Part shown: positions 44,821 to 52,417 of the stretch, piece after piece
Numbering within the stretch: position 1 is the stretch's first letter
How the letters are laid out: every line of letters begins with the position of its first letter
NCBI RefSeq assembly: GCF_004214795.1
Contig: NZ_CP035928.1
Span: forward strand, 1,612,001-1,676,000
Length of the DNA: 64,000 nucleotides
Source of the DNA: Malaciobacter pacificus
GTDB taxonomy: Bacteria; Campylobacterota; Campylobacteria; Campylobacterales; Arcobacteraceae
Direction: 5' to 3'
Notes under the pieces: model-generated
The model's database searches: none
What the model saw: only the letters and a program-made list of their open reading frames with translations
Told to the model about the DNA's origin: nothing
Position numbers and translations under genes: made by a program

Positions 44821-44866
44821 GCTTCCTTATCTCTATTGTTCATTTTTGACAATAGAGATAGGAAGC
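44821..44866 (+). terminator. Strong 18-bp stem-loop
   Basis: GCTTCCTTATCTCTATTGT pairs with ACAATAGAGATAGGAAGC with one bulged base and a 9-base loop. No T run follows (GGTACAAAAAATCG), so it may be an RNA structure or protein site and not a simple terminator. Confidence 0.5.
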
Positions 44867-45183
44867 GGTACAAAAAATCGCACGGCGAAAAGATATATCG
44901 AAAGGTGGGCATTTAGCGGTGTCCATTTTAAGATATTTTTTGTATAAAAACACTCTAAAAACTAACAATTACTTGAAAAGCTAACAACTGCTAAAACTTG
45001 CTGCTACTGTTACAATCAAGTCTCTTTATTTCTACTACTACTTGCCTTTGACACTCGTCATCAGTTGTGCATTTCGTGATATTGCATCAAAATAAATCAC
45101 AGGTCTAAACCTCTGTTAAGAAATATAGCAAAATAAACAAACTCTTCTAGGGATTCAATTAATTCAATAAATAGGAGAATAAA

Positions 45184-45546
45184 ATGTTTACACAAAAGAA
45201 AAAAGCATATTATGCAAAAATATTAGGGTTTAAAACTGTTGAAGATTTTGAGAGCTTTTCAAAAAGGTATTTAAAGTTTTTAGAAAAAAAACCATTAACT
45301 AAAAATCAAATTATGAGTGGGTTCTTTATTTTAGTAGAGATTCAAAAAGAATCACTAAAAAATAAAAGTCTTATTAACTTTGAAAATATTAAAAACCAAC
45401 ACATCAAAAAATATGGAGATATAATTCTTGAACTTAGAAAAAATGGTTCAGGAAGTTTATCTATATCTAAATACTTATTTGAAAATCACAGGGTAAGAAT
45501 TAGCCGTGGTACTATAGAAAAGTTTTATAAACAAAATGACTTATAG
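45184..45546 (+). CDS. Small helical protein with helix-turn-helix-like end, unknown
   Basis: The 120-aa protein (MFTQKKKAYYAKILGFKTVEDF...) is basic and helical. The C-terminal stretch GSGSLSISKYLFENHRVRISRGTIEKFYKQ looks like a helix-turn-helix with a recognition helix. It is preceded by AGGAGAATAAA and followed after 11 bp by the small recombinase, so it may regulate or assist it. The family is not recognised. Confidence 0.65.
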   Translation: MFTQKKKAYYAKILGFKTVEDFESFSKRYLKFLEKKPLTKNQIMSGFFILVEIQKESLKNKSLINFENIKNQHIKKYGDIILELRKNGSGSLSISKYLFENHRVRISRGTIEKFYKQNDL

Positions 45547-45557
45547 AGGTTATTATT

Positions 45558-46421
45558 ATGGCAAACCTAAAAGGTGGAAATTTTCAAAAACAAGTTAAAG
45601 ATGCTTTTCATCGACTTGAAGCTTTTGGAGTGGGGAGAATTGGGAAAGAAGATAACTTAACCCACTCTGATAAATTAGCTGAAAAAAGAGAGATGTATCT
45701 CAAAGATGTAGCTAATCATTTTATAGCTGAAAATATCGAGGGCAAATTAAATAGTTTATTCACTAAAGAAAATCTTGATAAATTTTTTGATGAACGGTTT
45801 GAAAACTTATCAGATAAAACACAAGAGAATTATCTTAGAGGCTTTTCAAGTATGTTAAAAGGCTTAGAACAACAAAATATTCATATTCCTTTACATTTAG
45901 AAGATAAAGGATATTTTGACGATAAAGTGGCTCAAATAAAAGACCAATCAGAAGTTATAATTGAAAATAGATACATAGATAATGTTCAAGATGTAATTAG
46001 CAATTTATATGAAGATAGAGCTATTAGTGGACTATTGGCTCAAACTCAATTAGAACTTAGCATTCGTCAAGCAGAAGCCTATGAATTATTGCAAAATCCA
46101 AGCCAATACATAGACAATGGGATTGTATCTAATCTAGTGGGTAAAGGGAATCACTACTATGAACCAAAATCTATAAGTTTTGAATTAGAACAGAAAATTC
46201 TAAATAATAGTGATGCTTTGGTGGATAAAAGTACATACTATAAAGACTTACAAAAATATAATATTACTTCCCACGACTTCCGCTTCACTTCTGCAAGGGA
46301 TAAATATGAAGAAAAAATTAGAAGTGGCATATCTGAAAGAGAAGCCAAACTTCAAGTATCAGAAATCCTTAACCATAAAAGAGCTGCTATCACGGATTAT
46401 TACCTTTCAAGAACAAATTGA
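45558..46421 (+). CDS. Second, small tyrosine recombinase-like protein
   Basis: The 287-aa protein has an N-terminal core-binding helical region (LSDKTQENYLRGFSSMLKGL near 75-95). The catalytic pattern is ELSIRQAEAYEL near 165 (Arg I), YNITSHDFRFTSARDKYE near 235 (HxxR box), and SEILNHKRAAITDYYLSR at the C-terminus (His and nucleophile Tyr). It is shorter than typical integrases and lacks a long arm-binding domain. It may be a directionality partner, a resolvase for dimers of the free form, or a second integrase. It is coupled to the upstream 120-aa gene. Confidence 0.7.
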   Translation: MANLKGGNFQKQVKDAFHRLEAFGVGRIGKEDNLTHSDKLAEKREMYLKDVANHFIAENIEGKLNSLFTKENLDKFFDERFENLSDKTQENYLRGFSSMLKGLEQQNIHIPLHLEDKGYFDDKVAQIKDQSEVIIENRYIDNVQDVISNLYEDRAISGLLAQTQLELSIRQAEAYELLQNPSQYIDNGIVSNLVGKGNHYYEPKSISFELEQKILNNSDALVDKSTYYKDLQKYNITSHDFRFTSARDKYEEKIRSGISEREAKLQVSEILNHKRAAITDYYLSRTN

Positions 46422-46436
46422 AAAGAAATTCAAAAA

Positions 46437-46505
46437 TGGGCTTAATTAATTTTTCAATCTATGTAATAATATATTTATATCAAAAACAAGGAGTCAACTA
46501 TAAAG
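46437..46505 (+). repeat. Partial duplicate of the leader of the 56-aa ribbon-helix-helix gene
   Basis: GGGCTTAATTAATTTTT, then TATGTAA, AATATA and AAGGAGT, recur in the same order at about 48524-48578. Here no gene follows: after the ribosome site comes ACTATAAAGAAACCTAACTAA. This is a duplicated promoter/leader whose gene was lost, possibly when the IS110 element entered. Confidence 0.6.
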
Positions 46506-46537
46506 AAACCTAACTAAAAAACAAAGATTTTAAAGTT

Positions 46538-47737
46538 TCATTTGGAAACACCTAAAGCTAAATTTTCATCAAATTTGGTTTTGTTCTTTAACATTACAAA
46601 TATTGTTTTTAGAAGTTTATTTGCAACAGCAATAACAGCTTGTTTGAATTTTTTACCTTCTTCTCGTTTTTTAGAGAAATAGAGTTTAAATTTTTCACAA
46701 GAACGAATAGTACCAATTGCCATTTGCCAAATAGTTCTTCTAAGGTTTGCATTACCTCTTTTAGAGATTTTGCCCCTATAGTTGATTGAAGTACCACTTT
46801 GTCTAACTGATGGGTCAATTCCTATAAAAGCACATAGTTGCTTTACGGAATTAAACTTATCAACAGAGGATACTTCAACCATAAAGTTTTTAGAAGTTAC
46901 TGCTCCAATTCCTGGTATTGATTGTACTATATCAATATCATTGTTTATATCAGTATCTTCTAAAGAGTTTTCCAACTCAGAATCTAGAATAGATAATTCA
47001 TCTTGAATAGCTATTAATCTTCTAATTTTAGAAGTTAAAACCTTTTCAAGATATTTATCGGATACGGCGATAGAAGTTTTTGCTAAGGCTAATATATCCT
47101 TTGCAGTAATTTTAACTTTATTGCCACTTGTATCATCTAAGATTCGTTGGATGGTCTTTTCCCTTAAGTTCCTAATTGCTTTACGGCTAGGAGCTTTAAG
47201 GAGCAGATTTAAAATGCTCTTTGTAAATATATTTGTGTTCTTTAACAATTCAGGGAATAATTGCACTAAATTAGCTTTTATTTCAGTTTTTAATCTTGCT
47301 ACATCTTTCGAGAGGTTTTCTCTTTCACGGATAAGCGGTCTAATATTTTCAATATTATTAGTACTAGCAAGATGTAAAGATTGATATGATTTTAAACTAA
47401 ATAGAGCAATTGAAGCTGCATCTTTTTTATCATTCTTAGTTTTTCTAAGGGTAGTTGAACCAATAAAACTCTTTATGAGTATTGGATTAATCACTACACA
47501 CTTAAAACTATTTTCTAATAAAAAAGATAATAGTGGTAAATGATAAATACCAGTTGCTTCCATTGCTATTAAAAGCTCTTCTTTAGGATATGTGGATAAA
47601 TACTCTACTAAAGTATCAAATCCATCTCTATTCATTGTAAGCTTTACTTCTAGTTTAATTTCACCACTATTTTCAAGTAGTGTTAAATCAAAGCTATCTT
47701 TAGAAATATCTATTCCTATGAATTGTTTATACATCAC
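46538..47737 (-). CDS. IS110-family transposase
   Basis: The 399-aa protein has an N-terminal RuvC-like DEDD domain: FIGIDISKDSFDLTLL (first Asp), IAMEATGIYHLPLL (Glu) and KTKNDKKDAASIALF (Asp pair). A coiled coil follows, then the C-terminal Transposase_20 domain with VQSIPGIGAVTSKNFMVEV and CAFIGIDPSVRQSGTSINYRGKISKRGNANLRR, where the serine nucleophile lies. The enzyme recombines DNA guided by a bridge RNA. The gene looks complete. ATG is preceded by AAAGGTATTTGTG. Confidence 0.93.
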   Translation of the reverse strand: MMYKQFIGIDISKDSFDLTLLENSGEIKLEVKLTMNRDGFDTLVEYLSTYPKEELLIAMEATGIYHLPLLSFLLENSFKCVVINPILIKSFIGSTTLRKTKNDKKDAASIALFSLKSYQSLHLASTNNIENIRPLIRERENLSKDVARLKTEIKANLVQLFPELLKNTNIFTKSILNLLLKAPSRKAIRNLREKTIQRILDDTSGNKVKITAKDILALAKTSIAVSDKYLEKVLTSKIRRLIAIQDELSILDSELENSLEDTDINNDIDIVQSIPGIGAVTSKNFMVEVSSVDKFNSVKQLCAFIGIDPSVRQSGTSINYRGKISKRGNANLRRTIWQMAIGTIRSCEKFKLYFSKKREEGKKFKQAVIAVANKLLKTIFVMLKNKTKFDENLALGVSK

Positions 47738-47977
47738 AAATACCTTTACAAATGTTATTTTACATACAAACAGATAAGTAACCTTACTTTTATCCTATCT
47801 CCATAATGACAGAAGCTCGAAGCTTAATCAACCTATTGGGATTTGAAGTAAGTGATAGACTCCTTGGAGATTTAATAAAACTTCATTAAAAGTTCTATCA
47901 TTGATCTAAAAAAAATGTGATCATCTTACTTATCTCTTTGTATGTAATTATACAAAATTTATTAGTAGGAGTAAAAA
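47738..47977 (-). ncRNA. Presumed IS110 left non-coding end: candidate bridge RNA
   Basis: In IS110-group elements the bridge RNA is encoded between the left end and the transposase start, which is this stretch. It contains two 22-base arms forming a near-perfect inverted repeat (47760-47781 and 47926-47947, one mismatch, TTACATACAAA... / ...TTTGTATGTAA) around about 144 bp. That interior includes hairpins such as AAGCT-TCG-AGCTT. A 27-codon ORF on the forward strand (47806-47889, MTEARSLINLLGFEVSDRLL...) overlaps it and could be chance. Element ends were not fixed. Confidence 0.5.
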
Positions 47978-48247
47978 ATGGTTAAAATAATAGAATTAAA
48001 CAAGTTAAAAAATCTTACAAAAAATGAGAACAATGTTTTAATAGAACTGATAGAACAAGCAGATGAAAAGAATAATATCTTCTTAGACACAGAAAAAAGA
48101 GATATTATTGCTCAATCATTAGATATAAGTAGAAATGGCCTAGTAAAAGCTATTTTATCTTTAGAAAAATCAAAAGAACTGTTATCTAAAAAAAATGAAT
48201 ATCACTATATTTTAAATAAAGAAGTTTTCTCAAAAGTAGCTAGTTAA
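47978..48247 (+). CDS. Small winged-helix DNA-binding protein
   Basis: The 89-aa protein has LTKNENNVLIELIEQADEKN, then a helix-turn-helix DIIAQSLDISRNGLVKAILSLEKSKEL and a C-terminal wing (LLSKKNEYHYILNKEVF). This is the shape of RepL-like or plasmid copy-control winged helices. It has an AGGAG site. Within the element it probably regulates replication or the neighbouring operators. Confidence 0.7.
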   Translation: MVKIIELNKLKNLTKNENNVLIELIEQADEKNNIFLDTEKRDIIAQSLDISRNGLVKAILSLEKSKELLSKKNEYHYILNKEVFSKVAS

Positions 48248-48585
48248 ATACTAGCTACTCATCCTCTACTCAATTATCAAAAAACTAAATCAATAAATCA
48301 ACTTTCTTAAAATAAAACATACACCTTATATATCTAAAACATCAATTGTATACCTTTTATAAATGATTGATAAATTTTTTATATCTCTTTACTATATGTA
48401 TAAAAAAGGTATACCTTTTAGCTATCTTTGAGTGAATAAAATCTATATAAATTAGAGTTTAATAAGAGATAAAAGCTATATAAAAAGTAAATACCAAGAA
48501 ATTTCAAAATTTATACCTTTTTGGGCTTAATTAATTTTTAGAATTATGTAAAAATATACTTATAAAAAATAAAAAGGAGTACAAA
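48248..48585. promoter_or_regulatory. Regulatory region with TATACC palindrome and half sites
   Basis: A perfect 16-bp palindrome AAAAGGTATACCTTTT (48404-48419) lies upstream of the 56-aa ribbon-helix-helix gene. Half-sites TATACCTTTT are at 48349-48358 and 48512-48521. The spacing suggests cooperative operator binding by one of the small regulators next door. The leader repeat that is also found at 46437 ends this region. Confidence 0.6.
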
Positions 48586-48756
48586 ATGTCTATAATAAAG
48601 AAACAAATAAAAGATGCAACTATAACTTCAAAATTAACTTCTAAGCAAAAGTCTAAAATTGAAACATTAGCTAAAAAGCATAATATAACAACTTCAAATT
48701 TAGTTCTTCAATTAGTAGAAGATGGTTATAAAAACATTACAAAAAAAGATTTATAA
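48586..48756 (+). CDS. 56-aa ribbon-helix-helix-type DNA-binding protein
   Basis: The short protein MSIIKKQIKDATITSKLTSK has the ribbon-helix-helix pattern: a beta strand (DATITSKLTS), helix 1 (KQKSKIETLAKKHN), a turn (ITT) and helix 2 (SNLVLQLVEDGYKNI). It has an AAAAGGAG ribosome site and TAA at 48754-48756. It probably represses its own promoter at the TATACC sites just upstream. Easily missed because of size. Confidence 0.75.
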   Translation: MSIIKKQIKDATITSKLTSKQKSKIETLAKKHNITTSNLVLQLVEDGYKNITKKDL

Positions 48757-48776
48757 GAGTAGCTACTTTTTAATAG

Positions 48777-48917
48777 CTACTCATCTTCATCATCATTACT
48801 AAATAACCACCACCAAAATATCCACCATTTTAATTCTTCATCTTCTGAACTTAGAAACCAATTCCAAATTATTAAATAAAAAACTGACAATACAACTATT
48901 ACTAATACTAACTCCAT
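48777..48917 (-). CDS. 46-aa tryptophan-rich membrane peptide
   Basis: MELVLVIVVLSVFYLIIWNW is one membrane helix, followed by an acidic tail with ELKWWIFWWWLFSNDDEDE. I start it at 48917, with AAAGGATG just upstream. The upstream-extended start at 49004 lacks a site and adds a basic, unlikely leader. The strong composition supports a real small gene. Function unknown. Confidence 0.6.
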   Translation of the reverse strand: MELVLVIVVLSVFYLIIWNWFLSSEDEELKWWIFWWWLFSNDDEDE

Positions 48918-49526
48918 GTTACATCCTTTGATTTTTTTGCCTTTTTTTGAAGATTCGAGGGTGTATCTCTTCTTTTTAAATTTTAAGAAATAAACATATT
49001 TCATATCTTCATAAGGCTTTGCCTCTTTTCGTTAGTTCTTGGGCTTGTATGAGTGTAATAATTGGGTTTTCACTTAGAGAAAAATATAAATAGGAAATAT
49101 GAGGATTTTATTTTTATGTAAGTGAATAAAACAATAAAATGAAATGAAGAAAAGCCAACTAACAAAAGAGAATTAAGACTTAATATTAATAGGTTTATTT
49201 ATGTTGAGTATCAAAAATTTAAAAAATAAAGAAGAGTTAATATTTATTGATTTATCAATTCCTTATCCCTTATTGTAGAAGTTTAGTCTCTAAAATCGAC
49301 AACTTTTATTTATTCCTATAAATATCATCATAATTACTATTAAATCTATTCTTCTATCTAAAGGATTTGGGAAGTAATACAGTAAGACCATCTTAAATGC
49401 ACAAATTTTTAAATTCTTTTTAATAATCAAACTTTTTTGAAAACTGGACCCTACTACATATAAACAAATGAATTAAATCTTATTTCCAACTCTTTAAGGG
49501 TTGCTCCAGTCAAAAGGAGTAACACC
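48918..49526. promoter_or_regulatory. Leader region of the replication initiator, with ribosome-site hairpin
   Basis: There is no gene except a 25-codon chance-like ORF at 49202. The 3' end forms a hairpin: GTTGCTCC (49500-49507), loop AGTCAAAA, GGAGTAAC (49516-49523). The right arm contains the Shine-Dalgarno sequence (AAGGAG) of the initiator gene at 49527. This would hide the ribosome site and hold initiator translation low. ColE2-type plasmids control Rep translation with an antisense RNA in this position. An antisense RNA was not identified here. Confidence 0.5.
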
Positions 49527-50654
49527 ATGACAAAACTACAACAATATAAAACAGAAAAAGAAGAGTTAAAAGAGCTTTTAATAAAAAATCTACCAAGTAA
49601 CATAAAAGGTGGTAATGAAAAGCATCTTTCAAATATTTATGAATATCAAACAGTAATAGCACTTGATAAATGCAAGTTTATTAATTTTAATACATCTCAA
49701 AGAATATCTTTTATGGTATTTGATATTGATACTTTTAAAAACAAAACTGCAAAAGAGCATTTTAAAAATATAGATGGCTTTTATGAGTTTATATCTGAAA
49801 AAATAGGATTAGAACCAACTTATATTTTAGAAACTCAAAAAGGTTTTCATTTCGTATACCATTTGAAGAACCATATATATACGAATCAGTCAAAGGCATT
49901 AAAATATTTACTTGATGTAAAAAAAGCTATAACAGAGCTTTTAAAGTGTGATGAAATTGCTTCTCATAGATTATATGGTATTTGGAGAAATCCTTTATTA
50001 CATAAATATTATTACTCTAAACAAATTAATTATGAACTATCAGATTTTAAAGAGCTTATTCCAAAAGTTGAATATAAAAATAGGTCTATAAAATTAAAAG
50101 TAAAAATCAATGATGAAGAGCTTATTCAAGGACAAAGAAATAATAGTTTATTTAAATATGCTATGAGATTTGCAAAAGCTCAAAAACTATTAACAAAAGA
50201 TGATATATTTAACTATTTAGATGATATAAATACAGCTAAAGGGCTTGATTTATCTAAAAGTGAATTAACTCAAATTTCAAAGTCTGTATTTAAGTATTGG
50301 CAAAATGGAAAAATTTTATTTGGTTCAAATACTAAGGAAAAAGATATTAATGAAGGTGCTATGAATTTTTCTAAAATGAGAAATCTATCTTATGATGAGT
50401 ATTTAATTGAAACAAAAATGAGACAAGAATCATCAGCAAGAAGGACTTTAAGTATTAGAGATAAAGAAAAAAATAAAAATCAATTATTAGAAGCAAAAAG
50501 AGATTTTAATATTAAAAGAGCTGAAAAAAATCAACAATTAGTTTTAGATACAATTATTGAACTTCAAAATAAAAATGAAAAAATTACTATATCTTCTTTA
50601 AGTCGAGAAACTGGTCTTAATAGAAGAACTATTAAAAAGTATTTACCTATTTAA
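49527..50654 (+). CDS. Replication initiator: ColE2-type/AEP primase-like Rep
   Basis: The 375-aa protein has archaeo-eukaryotic primase-like motifs: FMVFDIDTF near 61 (DxD), TQKGFHFVYHL near 103 (GxHF) and HRLYGIWRNPL near 147. A PriCT-type helical domain follows near 200-270 (GQRNNSLFKYAMRFAKAQ). The C-terminal helix-turn-helix is ITISSLSRETGLNRRTIKKYL. This is the Replicase/PriCT architecture of ColE2-like plasmids and some satellites, in which Rep both binds the origin and makes a primer. It shows the element can replicate on its own once excised. Translation is likely controlled by the upstream hairpin. Confidence 0.8.
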   Translation: MTKLQQYKTEKEELKELLIKNLPSNIKGGNEKHLSNIYEYQTVIALDKCKFINFNTSQRISFMVFDIDTFKNKTAKEHFKNIDGFYEFISEKIGLEPTYILETQKGFHFVYHLKNHIYTNQSKALKYLLDVKKAITELLKCDEIASHRLYGIWRNPLLHKYYYSKQINYELSDFKELIPKVEYKNRSIKLKVKINDEELIQGQRNNSLFKYAMRFAKAQKLLTKDDIFNYLDDINTAKGLDLSKSELTQISKSVFKYWQNGKILFGSNTKEKDINEGAMNFSKMRNLSYDEYLIETKMRQESSARRTLSIRDKEKNKNQLLEAKRDFNIKRAEKNQQLVLDTIIELQNKNEKITISSLSRETGLNRRTIKKYLPI

Positions 50655-50682
50655 AATATATTGGCATGAAGCCAATATATTT
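50654..50682. terminator. Bidirectional terminator between rep and the lipoprotein gene
   Basis: AAATATATTGGC and GCCAATATATTT form a perfect 12-bp stem with loop ATGAA, between the converging stop codons of the initiator (50654) and lipoprotein (50681). The A/T ends give T runs on both strands. Confidence 0.65.
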
Positions 50683-51706
50683 AATATAAGAACCCTACTG
50701 GATTAGTATATCCATGAGTTCTTTTAAAGAAATAGTCTTCTATTTCTTCAATTGGATAAACAGATAGTTCATAGTTTTTCTTTTTTAATAATTTTGCTAC
50801 TTCTAACTGTTCTAATTGTTGTCTTGAAAGCTTTACATAAGATAAAGTTTCAAGGTCGATAATTTTCGCTTTTTTATCAAATTCATTTTCTTTAGACCAA
50901 ATACCAATCTCTTTTGGATTATCTAATATTCTTAAATAGTGTTTATGTCCATTCTTTAAAAACTGAATTCTTGAATCTTTATTAGCTAAAGTCTTAACTT
51001 GATTTGTTTTTGTATTAAGCACATCGAGTGCAGAATCATTATAGATGTATACAATATTATCATTTACAGTTAAAACTGGGAAGATTCTCATATCACTTTT
51101 TGAATCTTTTCTTTTTAGTTTTTGTGTTAAGTCATTTTTTGTATCAATTTCTAAATTTTGATACCAAGTTCCTTTAGGTCCTAAAGAGTTTGTAGGGATA
51201 AAGAAAAGAAATTTACCTTTTATATATTCATCATAATGAATATCCTTGTTCTTTGCTATAGTTTTAAAACTTTTACCATCAAAAGACTCTATGTTTTTAT
51301 AGATATTTCCATACTCTTCAAAAATGTATAGTTCCTTATCATTTGCTTGTGAGATTTTTACATAATGTTTTATAGCTGTAGTTTCAAGTAAAGGTATTTT
51401 CTTTATGATTTTTTTATCTTGATTTTTAATATAGTAAAAATCATTTTTTTCATCTTTAACTACATAAAATAATTGATTACCAATATTTCCGAAAGTTGAT
51501 ATATTACCTAATTTATCAGTTATAAGCTCGCCATTAAACATTACCCCACCTAGCTGTCTTTTAGGTGCTATTTTGTTTACTTTTACAGTTTTTACATTAT
51601 TTGATAACTGGTTAACTGTAACTGGCTTTGAAGCTACACAACCTGATAAAATAACAGTTGCAGTTAATACACTAATTCCTACTTTTAAAATACTTGTTTT
51701 ATTCAC
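50681..51706 (-). CDS. Lipoprotein, probable beta-propeller-like, unknown
   Basis: The 341-aa protein has a lipobox signal (VLTATVILSGC), so it is anchored in the membrane. The rest is beta-rich with repeating IYxF/NxVYIYND stretches, likely a propeller-type repeat, for example NDKELYIFEEYGNIYKNI and TVNDNIVYIYNDSALDVL. It lies inside the integrated element beside a second small lipoprotein gene 14 bp upstream, so the two are probably one unit. No family name can be given. Perhaps cargo altering the cell envelope. Confidence 0.7.
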   Translation of the reverse strand: MNKTSILKVGISVLTATVILSGCVASKPVTVNQLSNNVKTVKVNKIAPKRQLGGVMFNGELITDKLGNISTFGNIGNQLFYVVKDEKNDFYYIKNQDKKIIKKIPLLETTAIKHYVKISQANDKELYIFEEYGNIYKNIESFDGKSFKTIAKNKDIHYDEYIKGKFLFFIPTNSLGPKGTWYQNLEIDTKNDLTQKLKRKDSKSDMRIFPVLTVNDNIVYIYNDSALDVLNTKTNQVKTLANKDSRIQFLKNGHKHYLRILDNPKEIGIWSKENEFDKKAKIIDLETLSYVKLSRQQLEQLEVAKLLKKKNYELSVYPIEEIEDYFFKRTHGYTNPVGFLY

Positions 51707-51720
51707 TCTCGTCCTTTTTA

Positions 51721-51984
51721 TTAAAATTTAACTTCTAAGTCTTCTTTCTCAAATACTTGAGCTTTATTTTCATTAATAGACTTTTGATTATCCTTTTTTT
51801 CATCATTATCTACTAATGCACCTACTCCATATACAGTACCACCAACTACTGCCCCAATTGCAGCTCCAATTGGATGTCCACCTCCACCGTTCAATGCTAA
51901 TTCTCCACCATATTTTTTCATTTGTTTTCCAGTACATGCAGAAAAAATAATACAAAGGAATATACTTAAAAGTATGATTTTCAT
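51721..51984 (-). CDS. Small glycine-zipper lipoprotein
   Basis: The 87-aa protein has a lipobox (LCIIFSAC), a short polar stretch and a glycine-rich hydrophobic segment IGAAIGAVVGGTVYGVGALV. This glycine-zipper pattern packs or inserts in membranes, followed by an acidic tail. Such proteins resemble entericidin/lysis-like or surface-exclusion lipoproteins of plasmids. It precedes the larger lipoprotein gene and is probably cotranscribed. Confidence 0.65.
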   Translation of the reverse strand: MKIILLSIFLCIIFSACTGKQMKKYGGELALNGGGGHPIGAAIGAVVGGTVYGVGALVDNDEKKDNQKSINENKAQVFEKEDLEVKF

Positions 51985-52090
51985 TTTTACTCCCCATTAT
52001 TTTTAAAATTAGAATAATAACTATACTAAGTTAATAAAATTATTAAAATATAACTTATTTACAACTTTATTACTATTATTAGCTACCTAT

Positions 52091-52158
52091 AACTTTATAT
52101 GTAAAGTTGTGAGAAAAATTTTAACCATATATAATTTAACAACTTCTTATATAAAGTT
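52091..52158 (+). promoter_or_regulatory. Two AACTTTA-type operators at the XRE repressor gene
   Basis: AACTTTATATGTAAAGTT (52091-52108) is a perfect 7-bp inverted repeat with a 4-bp spacer. A similar dyad, AACTTCTTATATAAAGTT, is at 52141-52158. The second ends 4 bp before the ATG at 52163. They look like autoregulatory sites of the XRE-type protein. Confidence 0.6.
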
Positions 52159-52162
52159 AAAA

Positions 52163-52417
52163 ATGAAAGATATTGAAAATTTAAATAAAGATTATGTGCA
52201 AAATCTATATATAACTATTGGAAAAAATGTTAAGAAAATTCGTGAAGAAAAAAAAGTTTCTCAATTGGCTTTAGCACAAGCAATAGGACATAAATCTGTT
52301 ACTGTTATTTCATGTTGCGAGATATGTTATAAAAACTATCATTTCAACATCGAACATTTAGCAAAAATTGCTTATGTTCTAGATGTTGATATTGAAGACT
52401 TCTTTAAAATTAAATAA
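52163..52417 (+). CDS. XRE-family helix-turn-helix repressor, 84 aa
   Basis: The protein has IGKNVKKIREEKKVSQLALAQAIGHKSVTVISCCEI, the HTH_3/XRE fold, then NIEHLAKIAYVLDVDIEDFFKI, a typical end. I start at 52163 rather than a GTG at 52109 because the earlier start would place one operator inside the gene. It overlaps the convergent ExoX-like gene by 8 bp. It may be the master switch of the element. Confidence 0.75.
   Translation: MKDIENLNKDYVQNLYITIGKNVKKIREEKKVSQLALAQAIGHKSVTVISCCEICYKNYHFNIEHLAKIAYVLDVDIEDFFKIK

Larger units (their letters stand above)
44437..45183. other. 747-bp non-coding region with palindromes, hairpins and two tiny ORFs
   Basis: It contains ATTCCAT-AA-ATGGAAT and a related ATTCCA/ATAGAAT pair near 44465-44510, a short AGCCCACGGGCT hairpin near 44640, and AGGAGCTAC before two overlapping tiny ORFs (44673-44708 with 11 codons and 44708-44755 with 15 codons). 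It also holds a 9-bp inverted repeat ATGATGTTT/AAACATCAT (44741-44763), the CRP-like TGTGA-N6-TCACA (44774-44789), and a strong 18-bp hairpin (44821-44866). The density of dyads suggests a control or origin region. Confidence 0.5.

Noticed and set aside
46782-47777. Forward-strand ORFs inside the IS110 transposase
   Set aside because: They are shadows of the strongly supported reverse-strand transposase.
47806-47889. 27-codon ORF as a definite gene
   Set aside because: It has no ribosome site and overlaps the expected bridge-RNA segment; recorded only as a possibility.
48248-48585. CRISPR-like repeat array
   Set aside because: The TATACC repeats are short, few and unevenly spaced; they fit operator sites.
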